This document shows positions 1-5,043 of a DNA stretch of 5,043 nt, piece by piece. A model generated the notes under the pieces. That model was given only the letters and a program-made list of their open reading frames with translations. It made no database searches and had not been told where the DNA came from. The DNA comes from Pseudomonadota bacterium (GTDB lineage: Bacteria; Pseudomonadota; Gammaproteobacteria; Steroidobacterales; Woeseiaceae). Positions within the stretch are counted from its first letter, which is position 1. The number at the start of each line of letters is the position of its first letter. The stretch covers positions 1 through 5,043 of the forward strand of contig JAKSCZ010000088.1 in assembly GCA_022360335.1 (NCBI GenBank). Reading direction: 5' to 3'. The translations under genes and the position numbers were made by a program.

Positions 1-585
1 GAGCTGCTCGGGAAATACGATCTCGCCGATCGGCGAAAACAGCAGGCCGGCACGATGAGCGGCGGCCAGAAGCAACGCCTGGCCCTCGCCTGCGCCGTAC
101 TGCACCGCCCCGAACTCTTGCTGCTCGACGAACCCACGAGCGCCGTCGACCCGCAGAGCCGGCGCGACTTCTGGGCCAACCTGTTCCGGCTCGCCGAAGG
201 CGGGACGTCGATACTCGTGTCGACGCATTACATGGACGAAGCCGAGCGTTGTCACCGCCTCGCGATCCTCGACCGCGGCGTCAAGGTCGCGGACGGCACA
301 CCCCGGGAACTGCAGGCTTCGACGGGGATGCACATAGTCGAAGTCACGGCGGATGATCCCTACCAGGCGCAGAAAGCGCTCGACTGCGCCGAGCACATCG
401 CAAGCGTCACGCAGCTCGGCGTGCGCCTGCGCGTCCTGATCCCCGAGGGGTTCGACGAACCGATCGCCCGGGTACGCCGGCATCTCGATCGGCACTCGGT
501 CGCCGCCGACGTCCGCCTGACCACGGCCTCTCTCGAGGACGTGTTCGTGGCCGTGACGATGTCCCCCGAGGAGCGCAGGGCATGA
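1..585 (+). CDS. ABC transporter ATP-binding protein (ABC-2 exporter type), 5'-truncated by the window edge
   Basis: This is the C-terminal part of an ABC ATPase that would power the membrane protein encoded just downstream. Frame 1 is open from the first base, so the gene starts outside the window; 194 residues are visible. In window numbering, the signature motif SGGQKQR is at residues 20-26, Walker B LLLLDEP at 39-45 with D43 and catalytic E44, the D-loop SAVDP at 47-51, and the switch histidine H76 in STHYMDEAE. Walker A and the Q-loop lie upstream and cannot be seen. Residues after about 100 form the extra C-terminal domain usual in CcmA/YbhF-type exporter ATPases, ending in LEDVFVAVT. 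The stop overlaps the permease start by four bases (ATGA), indicating translational coupling and one complex at the inner membrane. The substrate cannot be told from sequence. The family is certain; drug, lipid or polysaccharide export are all possible. Confidence 0.95.
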   Translation, partial: ELLGKYDLADRRKQQAGTMSGGQKQRLALACAVLHRPELLLLDEPTSAVDPQSRRDFWANLFRLAEGGTSILVSTHYMDEAERCHRLAILDRGVKVADGTPRELQASTGMHIVEVTADDPYQAQKALDCAEHIASVTQLGVRLRVLIPEGFDEPIARVRRHLDRHSVAADVRLTTASLEDVFVAVTMSPEERRA

Positions 586-1679
586 AGTCGTTCAGTCGTC
601 TGCTTGCGATTACCAGGAAAGAGCTGCGCCAGCTCAAACGCGACCGGCTGACCTTCGGCATGATCGTCGGCATTCCCGTGATCCAGATGCTGCTGTTCGG
701 CTACGCGATCAACATGGACGTACGCAACCTGAAGACGGCCGTCGCCGACCAGGCGAACACGCACCTCTCGCGACAGTTCGTCGATGAACTGGCGCAGACG
801 CAGGTTGCCGACATCGTCGAATCTGTCGGCTCACCCGCCGAGCTCGAAGAGCGCCTGCGGCTGGGCTCGGTGTCGCTCGGCGTCGTTATCCCGCCCGACT
901 TCGACCGCCGCACGGTCGATCGGGACCGCCCGGCCGTGCACCTGCTCGTCGACGGCAGCGACCCGACGACGTCCGGTGTCGCTATCCAGCTTCGGAGCAT
1001 GCCGGTCAGTTTCGATACCGGCGCCGATCGGCGCCGGGTGGACAACATCGAGGTGCGGCCCTACTACAACCCCGAGCGCCGCACGCCGGTCAACATCATC
1101 CCCGGTCTCATCGGCATCATCCTGACGCTGACGATGATGTTGTTCACGGCGGTCGCCATCGTCCGCGAGCGCGAGCGCGGCAACCTCGAGTTGCTGATCA
1201 ACACGCCCGTGAACTCGGCCGAACTCATGATCGGCAAGGTCATCCCCTACATCGCCATCGGCATGATCCAGGTGGCGCTGATCCTGGTCGTCAGCGATGT
1301 CCTGTTCGAGGTGCCGATGCGCGGCAGCATCTTCGACCTGTACCTGGCTGCGGGGGCCTTCATCGTGGCCAATCTGGCGCTGGGTCTCGTCATTTCCACG
1401 GTGGCGAAGACCCAGTTCCAGGCCATGCAGATGACCTTCTTCGTACTTCTACCCTCGATCCTGTTGTCCGGGTTCGTGTTCCCGTTCGACGGCATGCCAA
1501 GGTTCGCGCAATATCTCGGCGAAATGTTCCCGGTCACGCATTTCATCCGCCTGTCGCGCGGCATCATGCTGCGCGACGCCGCGCTCGTCGAGCTGTATCC
1601 GGAACTGATCGCGCTCGGCGCCTTCGCGATCGTCGCAATGACGGGAGCTGCACTGCGTTTCACGAAGCGGCTGGACTAG
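582..1679 (+). CDS. ABC-2 type transporter permease (YbhS/YbhR/YhhJ-like)
   Basis: This 365-residue inner-membrane permease has the ABC2_membrane_3 layout. A cytoplasmic N-terminus contains the RKELRQLKRDR stretch that typically precedes TM1. TM1 is about residues 24-43, followed by a periplasmic domain of about 125 residues (45-170). The remaining five hydrophobic segments are near 173-194, 219-239, 253-274, 282-303 and 340-358. The cytoplasmic motif RERERGNLELLINTPV (195-210) corresponds to the family's conserved VREREMGTLEQL-type coupling region. Length is normal for the family (about 370). The ATG start overlaps the preceding ATPase stop (ATGA), so the two form one transcription and translation unit. 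In relatives, two such permeases and an HlyD-type membrane-fusion protein often accompany the ATPase. Here only one permease follows, so any fusion protein would lie upstream of the window. The substrate is unknown. Confidence 0.95.
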   Translation: MKSFSRLLAITRKELRQLKRDRLTFGMIVGIPVIQMLLFGYAINMDVRNLKTAVADQANTHLSRQFVDELAQTQVADIVESVGSPAELEERLRLGSVSLGVVIPPDFDRRTVDRDRPAVHLLVDGSDPTTSGVAIQLRSMPVSFDTGADRRRVDNIEVRPYYNPERRTPVNIIPGLIGIILTLTMMLFTAVAIVRERERGNLELLINTPVNSAELMIGKVIPYIAIGMIQVALILVVSDVLFEVPMRGSIFDLYLAAGAFIVANLALGLVISTVAKTQFQAMQMTFFVLLPSILLSGFVFPFDGMPRFAQYLGEMFPVTHFIRLSRGIMLRDAALVELYPELIALGAFAIVAMTGAALRFTKRLD

Positions 1680-1706
1680 CCAAATCGGTCCCAATCTGGT
1701 CCAATC
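1680..1706 (+). repeat. Three AATC-ended heptamers at 10-base spacing before the response regulator
   Basis: CCAAATC (1680-1686), CCCAATC (1690-1696) and TCCAATC (1700-1706) start exactly 10 bases apart. The second and third are also preceded by GGT or GG. The set begins directly after the permease stop codon and ends 7 bases before the regulator's ATG. About one helical turn per unit is the spacing expected for a protein contacting one DNA face, so an operator or autoregulation site is possible. It could also be a chance short repeat, and function is not shown. Confidence 0.35.
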
Positions 1707-1713
1707 ACGCTCC

Positions 1714-2328
1714 ATGGCAGTGCAATCTGACCAAAAACCCACGGTCTTCATCGTCGACGACGATCCCGCTATACGTTTCGCCATGCAGGCGCTCATGGAC
1801 TCGGTCAATCTCGCTCACGAGATCTACTCGTCGGGGGACGAATTCCTGGAAAAGGTCACGGAACAACGGCCCGGTTGTCTCGTTCTCGACATTCGGATGC
1901 CGGGCCTTGGCGGTCTCGAGCTTCAGGAGGAGTTGCTGAAGCGGGGCAACACGCTGCCGATCATCTTCATCACGGGCCACGGCGACGTGCCGATGGCGGT
2001 CGAGGCCATGCAGAAGGGCGCCGTCGATTTCATCCAGAAACCCTTCCGCGACCAGGAGCTGCTGGATCGCATTCGCGAAGCCCTGGCGACCGACGAAGAG
2101 CGCCGCGAGGAGCAGCAGCAGCACGCCGAGGTCAACGAGCGCCTGAGCCGTCTCACCAATCGTGAACGCGAAGTCTTCGACCTCGTCGTTACCGGCAAGC
2201 CGAACAAGGTGATTGCCTACGAACTGGGCGTGAGTCAGCGCACCGTGGAGATTCACCGTGCACGCGTCATGGAGAAGATGCAGGCGAGGTCTCTGGCGGA
2301 CCTCGTCAAAATGCACATGACGGCTTAG
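1714..2328 (+). CDS. FixJ/NarL-family two-component response regulator
   Basis: This 204-residue DNA-binding response regulator has an N-terminal receiver domain (about 9-125) with acidic pocket D15-D17, phosphoacceptor D59 in LVLDIRMPG, T87 in FITGHGD and K109 in IQKPF. A charged linker (about 126-144, rich in E, R and Q) joins it to a LuxR/GerE-type helix-turn-helix (about 145-204: LTNREREVF, then NKVIAYELGVSQRTVEIHRARVMEKM). The order and the MP-G-GLELQEEL and TGHGDVPMAVEAM signatures place it with FixJ, TodT and StyR-type regulators. All phosphorylation residues are intact, so it should be phosphorylated by a histidine kinase, but none is adjacent. The ATG at 1714 is chosen because later in-frame ATGs would remove the DDD pocket. 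No Shine-Dalgarno-like purine run precedes it. The 34-base gap after the permease stop allows cotranscription but also carries a phased repeat that could hold its own control site. Target genes are unknown. Confidence 0.95.
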   Translation: MAVQSDQKPTVFIVDDDPAIRFAMQALMDSVNLAHEIYSSGDEFLEKVTEQRPGCLVLDIRMPGLGGLELQEELLKRGNTLPIIFITGHGDVPMAVEAMQKGAVDFIQKPFRDQELLDRIREALATDEERREEQQQHAEVNERLSRLTNREREVFDLVVTGKPNKVIAYELGVSQRTVEIHRARVMEKMQARSLADLVKMHMTA

Positions 2329-2362
2329 AAGCGGTGTCGAAAATACGCGCGGCCGCTTGCCG

Positions 2363-2713
2363 TCAGGAACGCCGGCGGCGGTGCTCGTCGAACTCGGCGC
2401 ATTCTATGCATTCGTCGGCGTACGGATAGACCTGCAACCTGCCTTCGTTGATAGGCAGTCCGCATTCAATGCAGATTCCGTAGTCGCCGGCGTCCAGCCG
2501 CTGCATCGCGGCCGAGATCTTCCTCAGTTCGTCACGCGCCTCGTTGCCGAGCGCGTCGACGACCTCGTTGTCTTCGAGCTGCTTTGCACGCTCTTTCGAA
2601 TCCGCCTCGTAACCGCGGCGGAGATTGGCGTTGATGCGTTCCAGGCGCGCTGTCAGCTCTTTTTTTTTCTGCTGGAGAGCCGCTCGCACCTCATCGTGCC
2701 GGACGCCCGACAT
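2363..2713 (-). CDS. Short DksA/TraR-family C4 zinc-finger protein
   Basis: This 116-residue protein belongs to the DksA/TraR family, whose members bind the secondary channel of RNA polymerase and alter promoter selection, often with ppGpp. The N-terminal region (about 7-75) is predicted helical and coiled-coil-like (RAALQQKKKELTARLERI, then NEARDELRKISAAMQRLDAGDYG). The zinc finger has CxxC pairs at C81/C84 and C102/C105, with the family phrase YGICIECGLPI and the closing ECAEF. The acidic residues D48 and D53 followed by A54 (EDNEVVDA) sit where DksA has its coiled-coil tip DxxDxA; this placement is by eye. It is shorter than E. coli DksA (151 residues), so it resembles the small DksA-like group rather than DksA itself. 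GGGAG and GAGG purine stretches precede the ATG on the minus strand. Its end converges on the response regulator with 34 bases between stops. A run of nine A's encodes K16-K18. Whether it truly substitutes for DksA is unknown. Confidence 0.92.
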   Translation of the reverse strand: MSGVRHDEVRAALQQKKKELTARLERINANLRRGYEADSKERAKQLEDNEVVDALGNEARDELRKISAAMQRLDAGDYGICIECGLPINEGRLQVYPYADECIECAEFDEHRRRRS

Positions 2714-2911
2714 CCTCGTCTCCCGGAGAAATCCTCTCCCCGAAATCTAATGAAGAACTCGCATTTTCGTAATCAGTAAAAGCACTTACGGCATCATAAG
2801 TACAATCCGCTACATGCTAAGCAACACGCCTTATGGAAACCGTTCACGCCCGGCGTATTCTCGGATCGACCGTCAATTGGGCAGGGCATTCACTGGACGT
2901 CAGGTGCGACG
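2714..2911. promoter_or_regulatory. Divergent intergenic region between the dksA-like and uspE-like genes
   Basis: Both flanking genes start from this 198-base region, so it should carry at least two promoters. It is AT-richer than the coding DNA around it, especially 2745-2820. Candidate -10 hexamers are TACAAT (2801-2806) for uspE and TATGAT on the minus strand (about 2791-2796) for the dksA-like gene, but neither has a convincing -35 at the usual distance. An imperfect palindrome, GCACTTA (2782-2788) and TAAGTAC (2797-2803), overlaps both. An AGGTG purine run at 2902-2906, five bases before ATG 2912, is a plausible uspE ribosome site. Transcription starts cannot be fixed from sequence alone. 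Confidence 0.5.
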
Positions 2912-3874
2912 ATGAAAGACATCAAGAAGATTCTCGCCGTGGTCGATCCGACTGTGGTCGATCAGCCGGCCGTGGAGAGGGCTGCGTGGCTGGCAAAGCA
3001 CTGCAGCGCCGAGCTGGAGTTGCTCGTTTGCTACTACAATGAGTACCTGAGCGGCGACCGTTTGTTCGATTCGCCATCCCTCGAAAAGGCGCGCGACGAA
3101 GTTATTCAGAATCATCAGAAGCATCTCGAGACGCTGGCCGAACCGCTGCGCGCCGACGGCGTCGTCGCCAGGACGAGCGCGGTATGGGACCACCCGCTCT
3201 ACGAGGGCATCGTCCGGCACGCGATCGACTCTGGTGCGGACGTCGTCTTCAAGGACACACACCATCATTCGGCGGTTACGCGTGCGCTGCTGACCAACAC
3301 GGACTGGAACCTGATCCGGACGTGTCCCGTCCCGTTGTGGCTCGTCAAGCCGCGCAAAATCGACGAGACGCCGGTGTTCGTCGCCGCGATCGACCCGATG
3401 CACAAGCACGACAAACCGGCGGCGCTCGACGACGAAATCCTGCACGTCGCCAGGGACATTGCCGGCAAAGTCGAAGGCAATGTGCACGCGTTCCACGCCT
3501 ACGACCCGCGCATTGCCGTGGCCACGGCGACGGCCAACGCCTACATCCCGGTTTCGCTGCCGTTCGACGAGATCGAGCAGCAGATGCACGAAGACCATGA
3601 GAAACGCTTCAACGAGATCACGGACTTCCACAAGGTCGACAAGGACAAGGCACATCTGGTCGCGGGCCTGACGCATGAGGAATTGCCGCTCATCGCAGAC
3701 AAATTGAACGCCGACGTCGTCGTCATGGGCGCCGTCGCCCGCAATCGCTGGAAACGGCTGTTCATCGGCGCGACGGCCGAACGCACGCTCGAAGACCTGC
3801 CCTGCGATCTCCTGATCATCAAGCCCGACTGGTTCCAGACGCCGGTCGACATGGAAGGTCACGAAGCAGCCTGA
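2912..3874 (+). CDS. uspE: UspE-like tandem universal stress protein
   Basis: This 320-residue cytoplasmic protein is built of two Usp domains in tandem (about 4-147 and 154-307), the length and layout of E. coli UspE (316 residues). Shared landmarks recalled from UspE are the N-terminal VVDPTVVDQPAVERA, the domain 1 region VFKDTHHHS, then TDWNLIRTCPVPLWLVK (130-146), and the C-terminal DLLIIKPDWFQTPV (299-312). Domain 2 keeps a nucleotide-loop-like motif MGAVARNRWKRLFIGATAE. It fits G-x2-G-x9-G-x-T except that the second glycine is A276, so ATP binding is uncertain. UspE in enterobacteria is tied to stress survival, motility and aggregation; the exact biochemical role is not settled. ATG 2912 is supported by AGGTG five bases upstream and by alignment with the UspE N-terminus. 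It is transcribed away from the dksA-like gene, probably as a single gene, and a hairpin repeat begins two bases after its stop. Confidence 0.95.
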   Translation: MKDIKKILAVVDPTVVDQPAVERAAWLAKHCSAELELLVCYYNEYLSGDRLFDSPSLEKARDEVIQNHQKHLETLAEPLRADGVVARTSAVWDHPLYEGIVRHAIDSGADVVFKDTHHHSAVTRALLTNTDWNLIRTCPVPLWLVKPRKIDETPVFVAAIDPMHKHDKPAALDDEILHVARDIAGKVEGNVHAFHAYDPRIAVATATANAYIPVSLPFDEIEQQMHEDHEKRFNEITDFHKVDKDKAHLVAGLTHEELPLIADKLNADVVVMGAVARNRWKRLFIGATAERTLEDLPCDLLIIKPDWFQTPVDMEGHEAA

Positions 3875-3876
3875 CA

Positions 3877-3977
3877 GTTTAGGGACAGTTACCGTATCTC
3901 GAGTTTAGGGACAGTTACCTTATCTCTCCGGCGCATCTGAGATGCGTCGGAGAGATAAGGTAACTGTCCCTAAACTC
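3877..3977 (+). repeat. Left 101-base REP-like unit (24-base half-site plus 77-base hairpin)
   Basis: The unit starts two bases after the uspE stop. It consists of a half-site (3877-3900, GTTTAGGGACAG then TTACCGTATCTC) followed by a long palindrome (3901-3977). The palindrome has 38-base arms around a single central G at 3939, with only one non-Watson-Crick pair (G3931 with T3947, a possible wobble). The palindrome's left arm repeats the half-site with one change (CTTATCTC instead of CGTATCTC). Transcribed, it would make a very strong hairpin that could protect or end the uspE mRNA. The GTTTAGGGACAG core resembles REP sequences I recall near IS200-like RAYT transposases in gammaproteobacteria, but that is from memory and no transposase is present here. 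Confidence 0.9.
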
Positions 3978-3984
3978 CCGATAA

Positions 3985-4017
3985 AACAGGGCCCGGCATT
4001 CGCCGGGCCCCGCTGTT
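3985..4017 (-). terminator. Strong GC hairpin, intrinsic-terminator-like, best on the minus strand
   Basis: GGGCCCGGC (3989-3997) and GCCGGGCCC (4002-4010) form a perfect 9-base-pair stem with loop ATTC. AACA (3985-3988) can also pair with TGTT (4014-4017) across a 3-base bulge. Read on the minus strand, the stem is followed by TGTTTTAT, a fair U-tract. On the plus strand only CGCTGTTAC follows, which is weak. It may end minus-strand transcripts coming through sirB2, or act in both directions and also stop uspE transcripts. Confidence 0.6.
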
Positions 4018-4148
4018 ACAGCTTCCTACCGCGCTCTGGTAGACCGCTGTGAACGCATTAACCATGACGAACAAAAATTGCCGGGAACATAGGTAGAAAA
4101 CCGTATGTCGGCGCCCCGCCGGCGAATCCGTGACACAATGCGAGACAC
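4018..4148 (+). other. Noncoding leader region upstream of the SirB2-family gene
   Basis: No gene is recognised here. It should contain the promoter of the downstream gene if that gene is transcribed alone. TTGCCG (4078-4083) is a possible -35 box, but the sequence 16 to 19 bases further holds only a poor -10 (around CGTATG, 4102-4107). The segment 4051-4100 is AT-richer than its surroundings. The ribosome site ahead of ATG 4149 is weak (GCGAGAC). Confidence 0.3.
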
Positions 4149-4535
4149 ATGACGTTCCTCGCAATCAAGTACCTGCACACGATCGCAGCCGTCGTAACGA
4201 TCTCGGGTTTCCTGCTGCGCGGCTACTGGATGTTGACGGAATCCGGACTGTTGCATCACCGCGTGACCAGGACCGCACCGCATGTCGTCGATGCCGTCCT
4301 GTTCGCTGCCGGACTCGCGATGCTGTGGATACTGCACCTGAATCCGTTCGTGCACGCCTGGCTGGTCGCCAAGTTCATCGGTCTGGCGGTCTACGTCGTG
4401 CTCGGTACGATCGCGATCAAGCGAGGTCCGACGAAACGGATACGCGCCGTTGCGCTGGTCGCCGCTGTCGCCGCATTCGCCTACGTCGCCGGTGTGGCAC
4501 TCGCGAAATCGCCGCTGAGTTGGCTTGGAGTTTAG
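4149..4535 (+). CDS. sirB2: SirB2-family small inner-membrane protein
   Basis: This 128-residue protein has four hydrophobic segments, at about 6-28, 43-64, 70-91 and 97-119. Features I recognise from the SirB/SirB2 family are KYLHTIAA near the start, the arginine in TM1 followed by W (FLLRGYWML), the APHVVDAVLFAAG segment (43-55), PFVHAWLVAKFIGLAVYVVLGTIAIKRG (66-93) and the final SPLSWL (121-126). The SirB2 family was named for an invasion-gene regulator locus in Salmonella; its molecular function is not established. Length is normal, so the protein is probably complete or loses only a residue or two. The last sense codon GTT and the stop TAG (4530-4535) are part of the right repeat unit, so its present end was set by that element. 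The gene stands alone between the two inverted repeats and converges on the receiver gene to its right, overlapping only within the repeat. Confidence 0.92.
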   Translation: MTFLAIKYLHTIAAVVTISGFLLRGYWMLTESGLLHHRVTRTAPHVVDAVLFAAGLAMLWILHLNPFVHAWLVAKFIGLAVYVVLGTIAIKRGPTKRIRAVALVAAVAAFAYVAGVALAKSPLSWLGV

Positions 4536-4628
4536 GGACAGTGCCCTTATCTCTCCGGCGCATCTGAGATGCGCCGGAGAGATAAGGTACCTGTCCCTAA
4601 ACTCGAGATACGGTAACTGTCCCTAAAC
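4528..4628 (-). repeat. Right 101-base REP-like unit, inverted relative to the left unit
   Basis: This is a 77-base palindrome (4528-4604, centre G4566) followed by the same 24-base half-site in reverse orientation (4605-4628). Reverse-complemented, it matches 3877-3977 at 96 of 101 positions by my hand alignment, and the half-sites are identical. Its hairpin arms are 38 bases with three adjacent mismatches (4542-4544 against 4588-4590). The centre G is the same in both copies when the palindromes are read directly. It overlaps the ends of both neighbouring genes: it gives sirB2 its TAG stop, and gives the minus-strand receiver gene its last 26 codons and TAA stop. Confidence 0.9.
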
Positions 4629-5043
4629 TCATCCAGCGGCACGCTGCCGGTGCTGGCGGCGCGGCAAGCGGCTTCGAGCAGACGGTTGGTGTCGATCGGT
4701 TTGCACATCAGCGTGCAGTTGTCGAGCAGCCGGGCGTCCTTGACCACTTTCGACGTGTCGCCGCTGACGATGAACGCCGGGATCGGCACGCCGAAGTTCT
4801 CGCGAATCACACTAACGGCTTCGACACCCGTCGAACCGTCGAGCAAGTGGAAATCGGATATCAGCAGCGCCGGCGTCTCGTCGATATGATTCATGAGTGC
4901 ACGCGCCTCGGTTGCGGACGCCGCCGTCGCAACGCGATAGCCCTCCGCTTCGAGCAACAAGCCCCAGGCATTTGCGACGCTGACGTCGTCTTCGATGAGG
5001 ATCACGAGCCCGGATGCCCTGGCATGGCTGCCCGTATCGGCCA
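4547..5043 (-). CDS. C-terminal receiver domain, probably of a hybrid sensor histidine kinase; repeat-encoded tail
   Basis: A response-regulator receiver domain read from the right edge. The frame is open to 5043 (reading ADTGSHARASG before LVILIEDD), so the start is outside the window. A GTG at 5005 lies inside the first beta strand and is unlikely to be the real start. Numbered from that GTG, the acidic pocket is E5, D6 and D7, the phosphoacceptor D51 in LLISDFHLLDG, S81 in FIVSGDTS and K102 in MCKPID. A short linker leading into a terminal receiver is typical of hybrid histidine kinases, but a stand-alone receiver with an N-terminal partner domain is also possible. The domain is complete by about residue 120. 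Codons 127-152 (FRDSYRIS to APER) and the TAA stop lie inside the right repeat unit, so this arginine-rich tail is not native to the family. Confidence 0.85.
   Translation of the reverse strand, partial: ADTGSHARASGLVILIEDDVSVANAWGLLLEAEGYRVATAASATEARALMNHIDETPALLISDFHLLDGSTGVEAVSVIRENFGVPIPAFIVSGDTSKVVKDARLLDNCTLMCKPIDTNRLLEAACRAASTGSVPLDEFRDSYRISSLGTGTLSLRRISDAPER

Noticed and set aside
55..57. ATG at 55 as the start of the ABC ATPase
   Set aside because: The frame is open to base 1 and the ATG lies just before the SGGQ signature. Walker A must be upstream, so this is an internal methionine.
2329..2358. AAGCGG and CCGCTT as a terminator between the response regulator and the dksA-like gene
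   Set aside because: The stem is only six base pairs with an 18-base loop and no T-run on either strand; support is too weak to annotate.
2357..2779. 140-codon plus-strand frame over the dksA-like gene
   Set aside because: The opposite strand encodes a clear DksA/TraR zinc finger; this frame has no family features and runs into the intergenic region.
2833..3042. Small 69-codon plus-strand frame before and into uspE
   Set aside because: It lies in another frame and overlaps the conserved UspE N-terminus. No ribosome site or recognisable sequence supports it.
2900..3862. 320-codon open frame on the minus strand opposite uspE
   Set aside because: It mirrors the uspE gene almost exactly. Its product is rich in V, R and D with no recognisable domain, as expected for the antisense of a GC-rich gene.
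4130..4567. 145-codon arginine-rich plus-strand frame over sirB2
   Set aside because: It is an out-of-frame reading of the SirB2 gene and has no membrane segments or family match.
3877..4628. CRISPR array
   Set aside because: Repeats are palindromic units in inverted orientation with a gene between them. There are no regularly spaced unique spacers.
5003..5005. GTG at 5005 as start of a stand-alone receiver protein
   Set aside because: The frame is open to the window edge and the GTG falls inside the first beta strand (LVILIEDD), so it most likely encodes an internal valine.

Overview
The window looks like chromosomal DNA from a GC-rich gammaproteobacterium. The best lineage markers are a tandem-domain UspE homologue, a SirB2-family membrane protein and a short DksA/TraR-type zinc-finger protein. 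This placement is an inference from gene content; no rRNA or other phylogenetic marker is present.

Left part (1-2328, + strand): the 3' end of an ABC-2-type ATPase gene overlaps its permease gene by 4 bases. The two would form a drug/exporter-type ABC transporter of the YbhFSR/Yhh class. After a 34-base gap comes a FixJ/NarL-type response regulator (receiver plus LuxR-type HTH), with no cognate kinase visible beside it. The gap carries three AATC-ended heptamers at a 10-base period.

Middle (2329-3874): a DksA/TraR-family C4 zinc-finger gene on the minus strand converges on the response regulator. It diverges from a uspE-like gene across a 198-base intergenic region that holds an imperfect palindrome. 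Both genes belong to stress or stringent-type regulation families.

Right part (3875-5043): the most unusual structure of the window. Two almost identical 101-base repeat units (3877-3977 and 4528-4628) lie in inverted orientation on either side of a small SirB2-family membrane-protein gene. Each unit is a 77-base near-perfect hairpin plus one extra 24-base half-site on its outer side. They look like REP/RAYT-type palindromic elements, although no transposase gene is in the window. The left unit begins two bases after the uspE stop. The right unit supplies the stop codon of the sirB2 gene and, on the other strand, the last 26 codons and stop of a receiver-domain gene (probably the C-terminus of a hybrid sensor kinase) that enters from the right edge. 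A strong GC hairpin with a T-rich flank on the minus strand lies just inside the left unit.

The coding genes are all of recognised families. What merits a second look is the paired repeat around sirB2 and its effect on the ends of two genes. No tRNA, rRNA or CRISPR array was seen, and no stretch over 300 bases lacks a gene.
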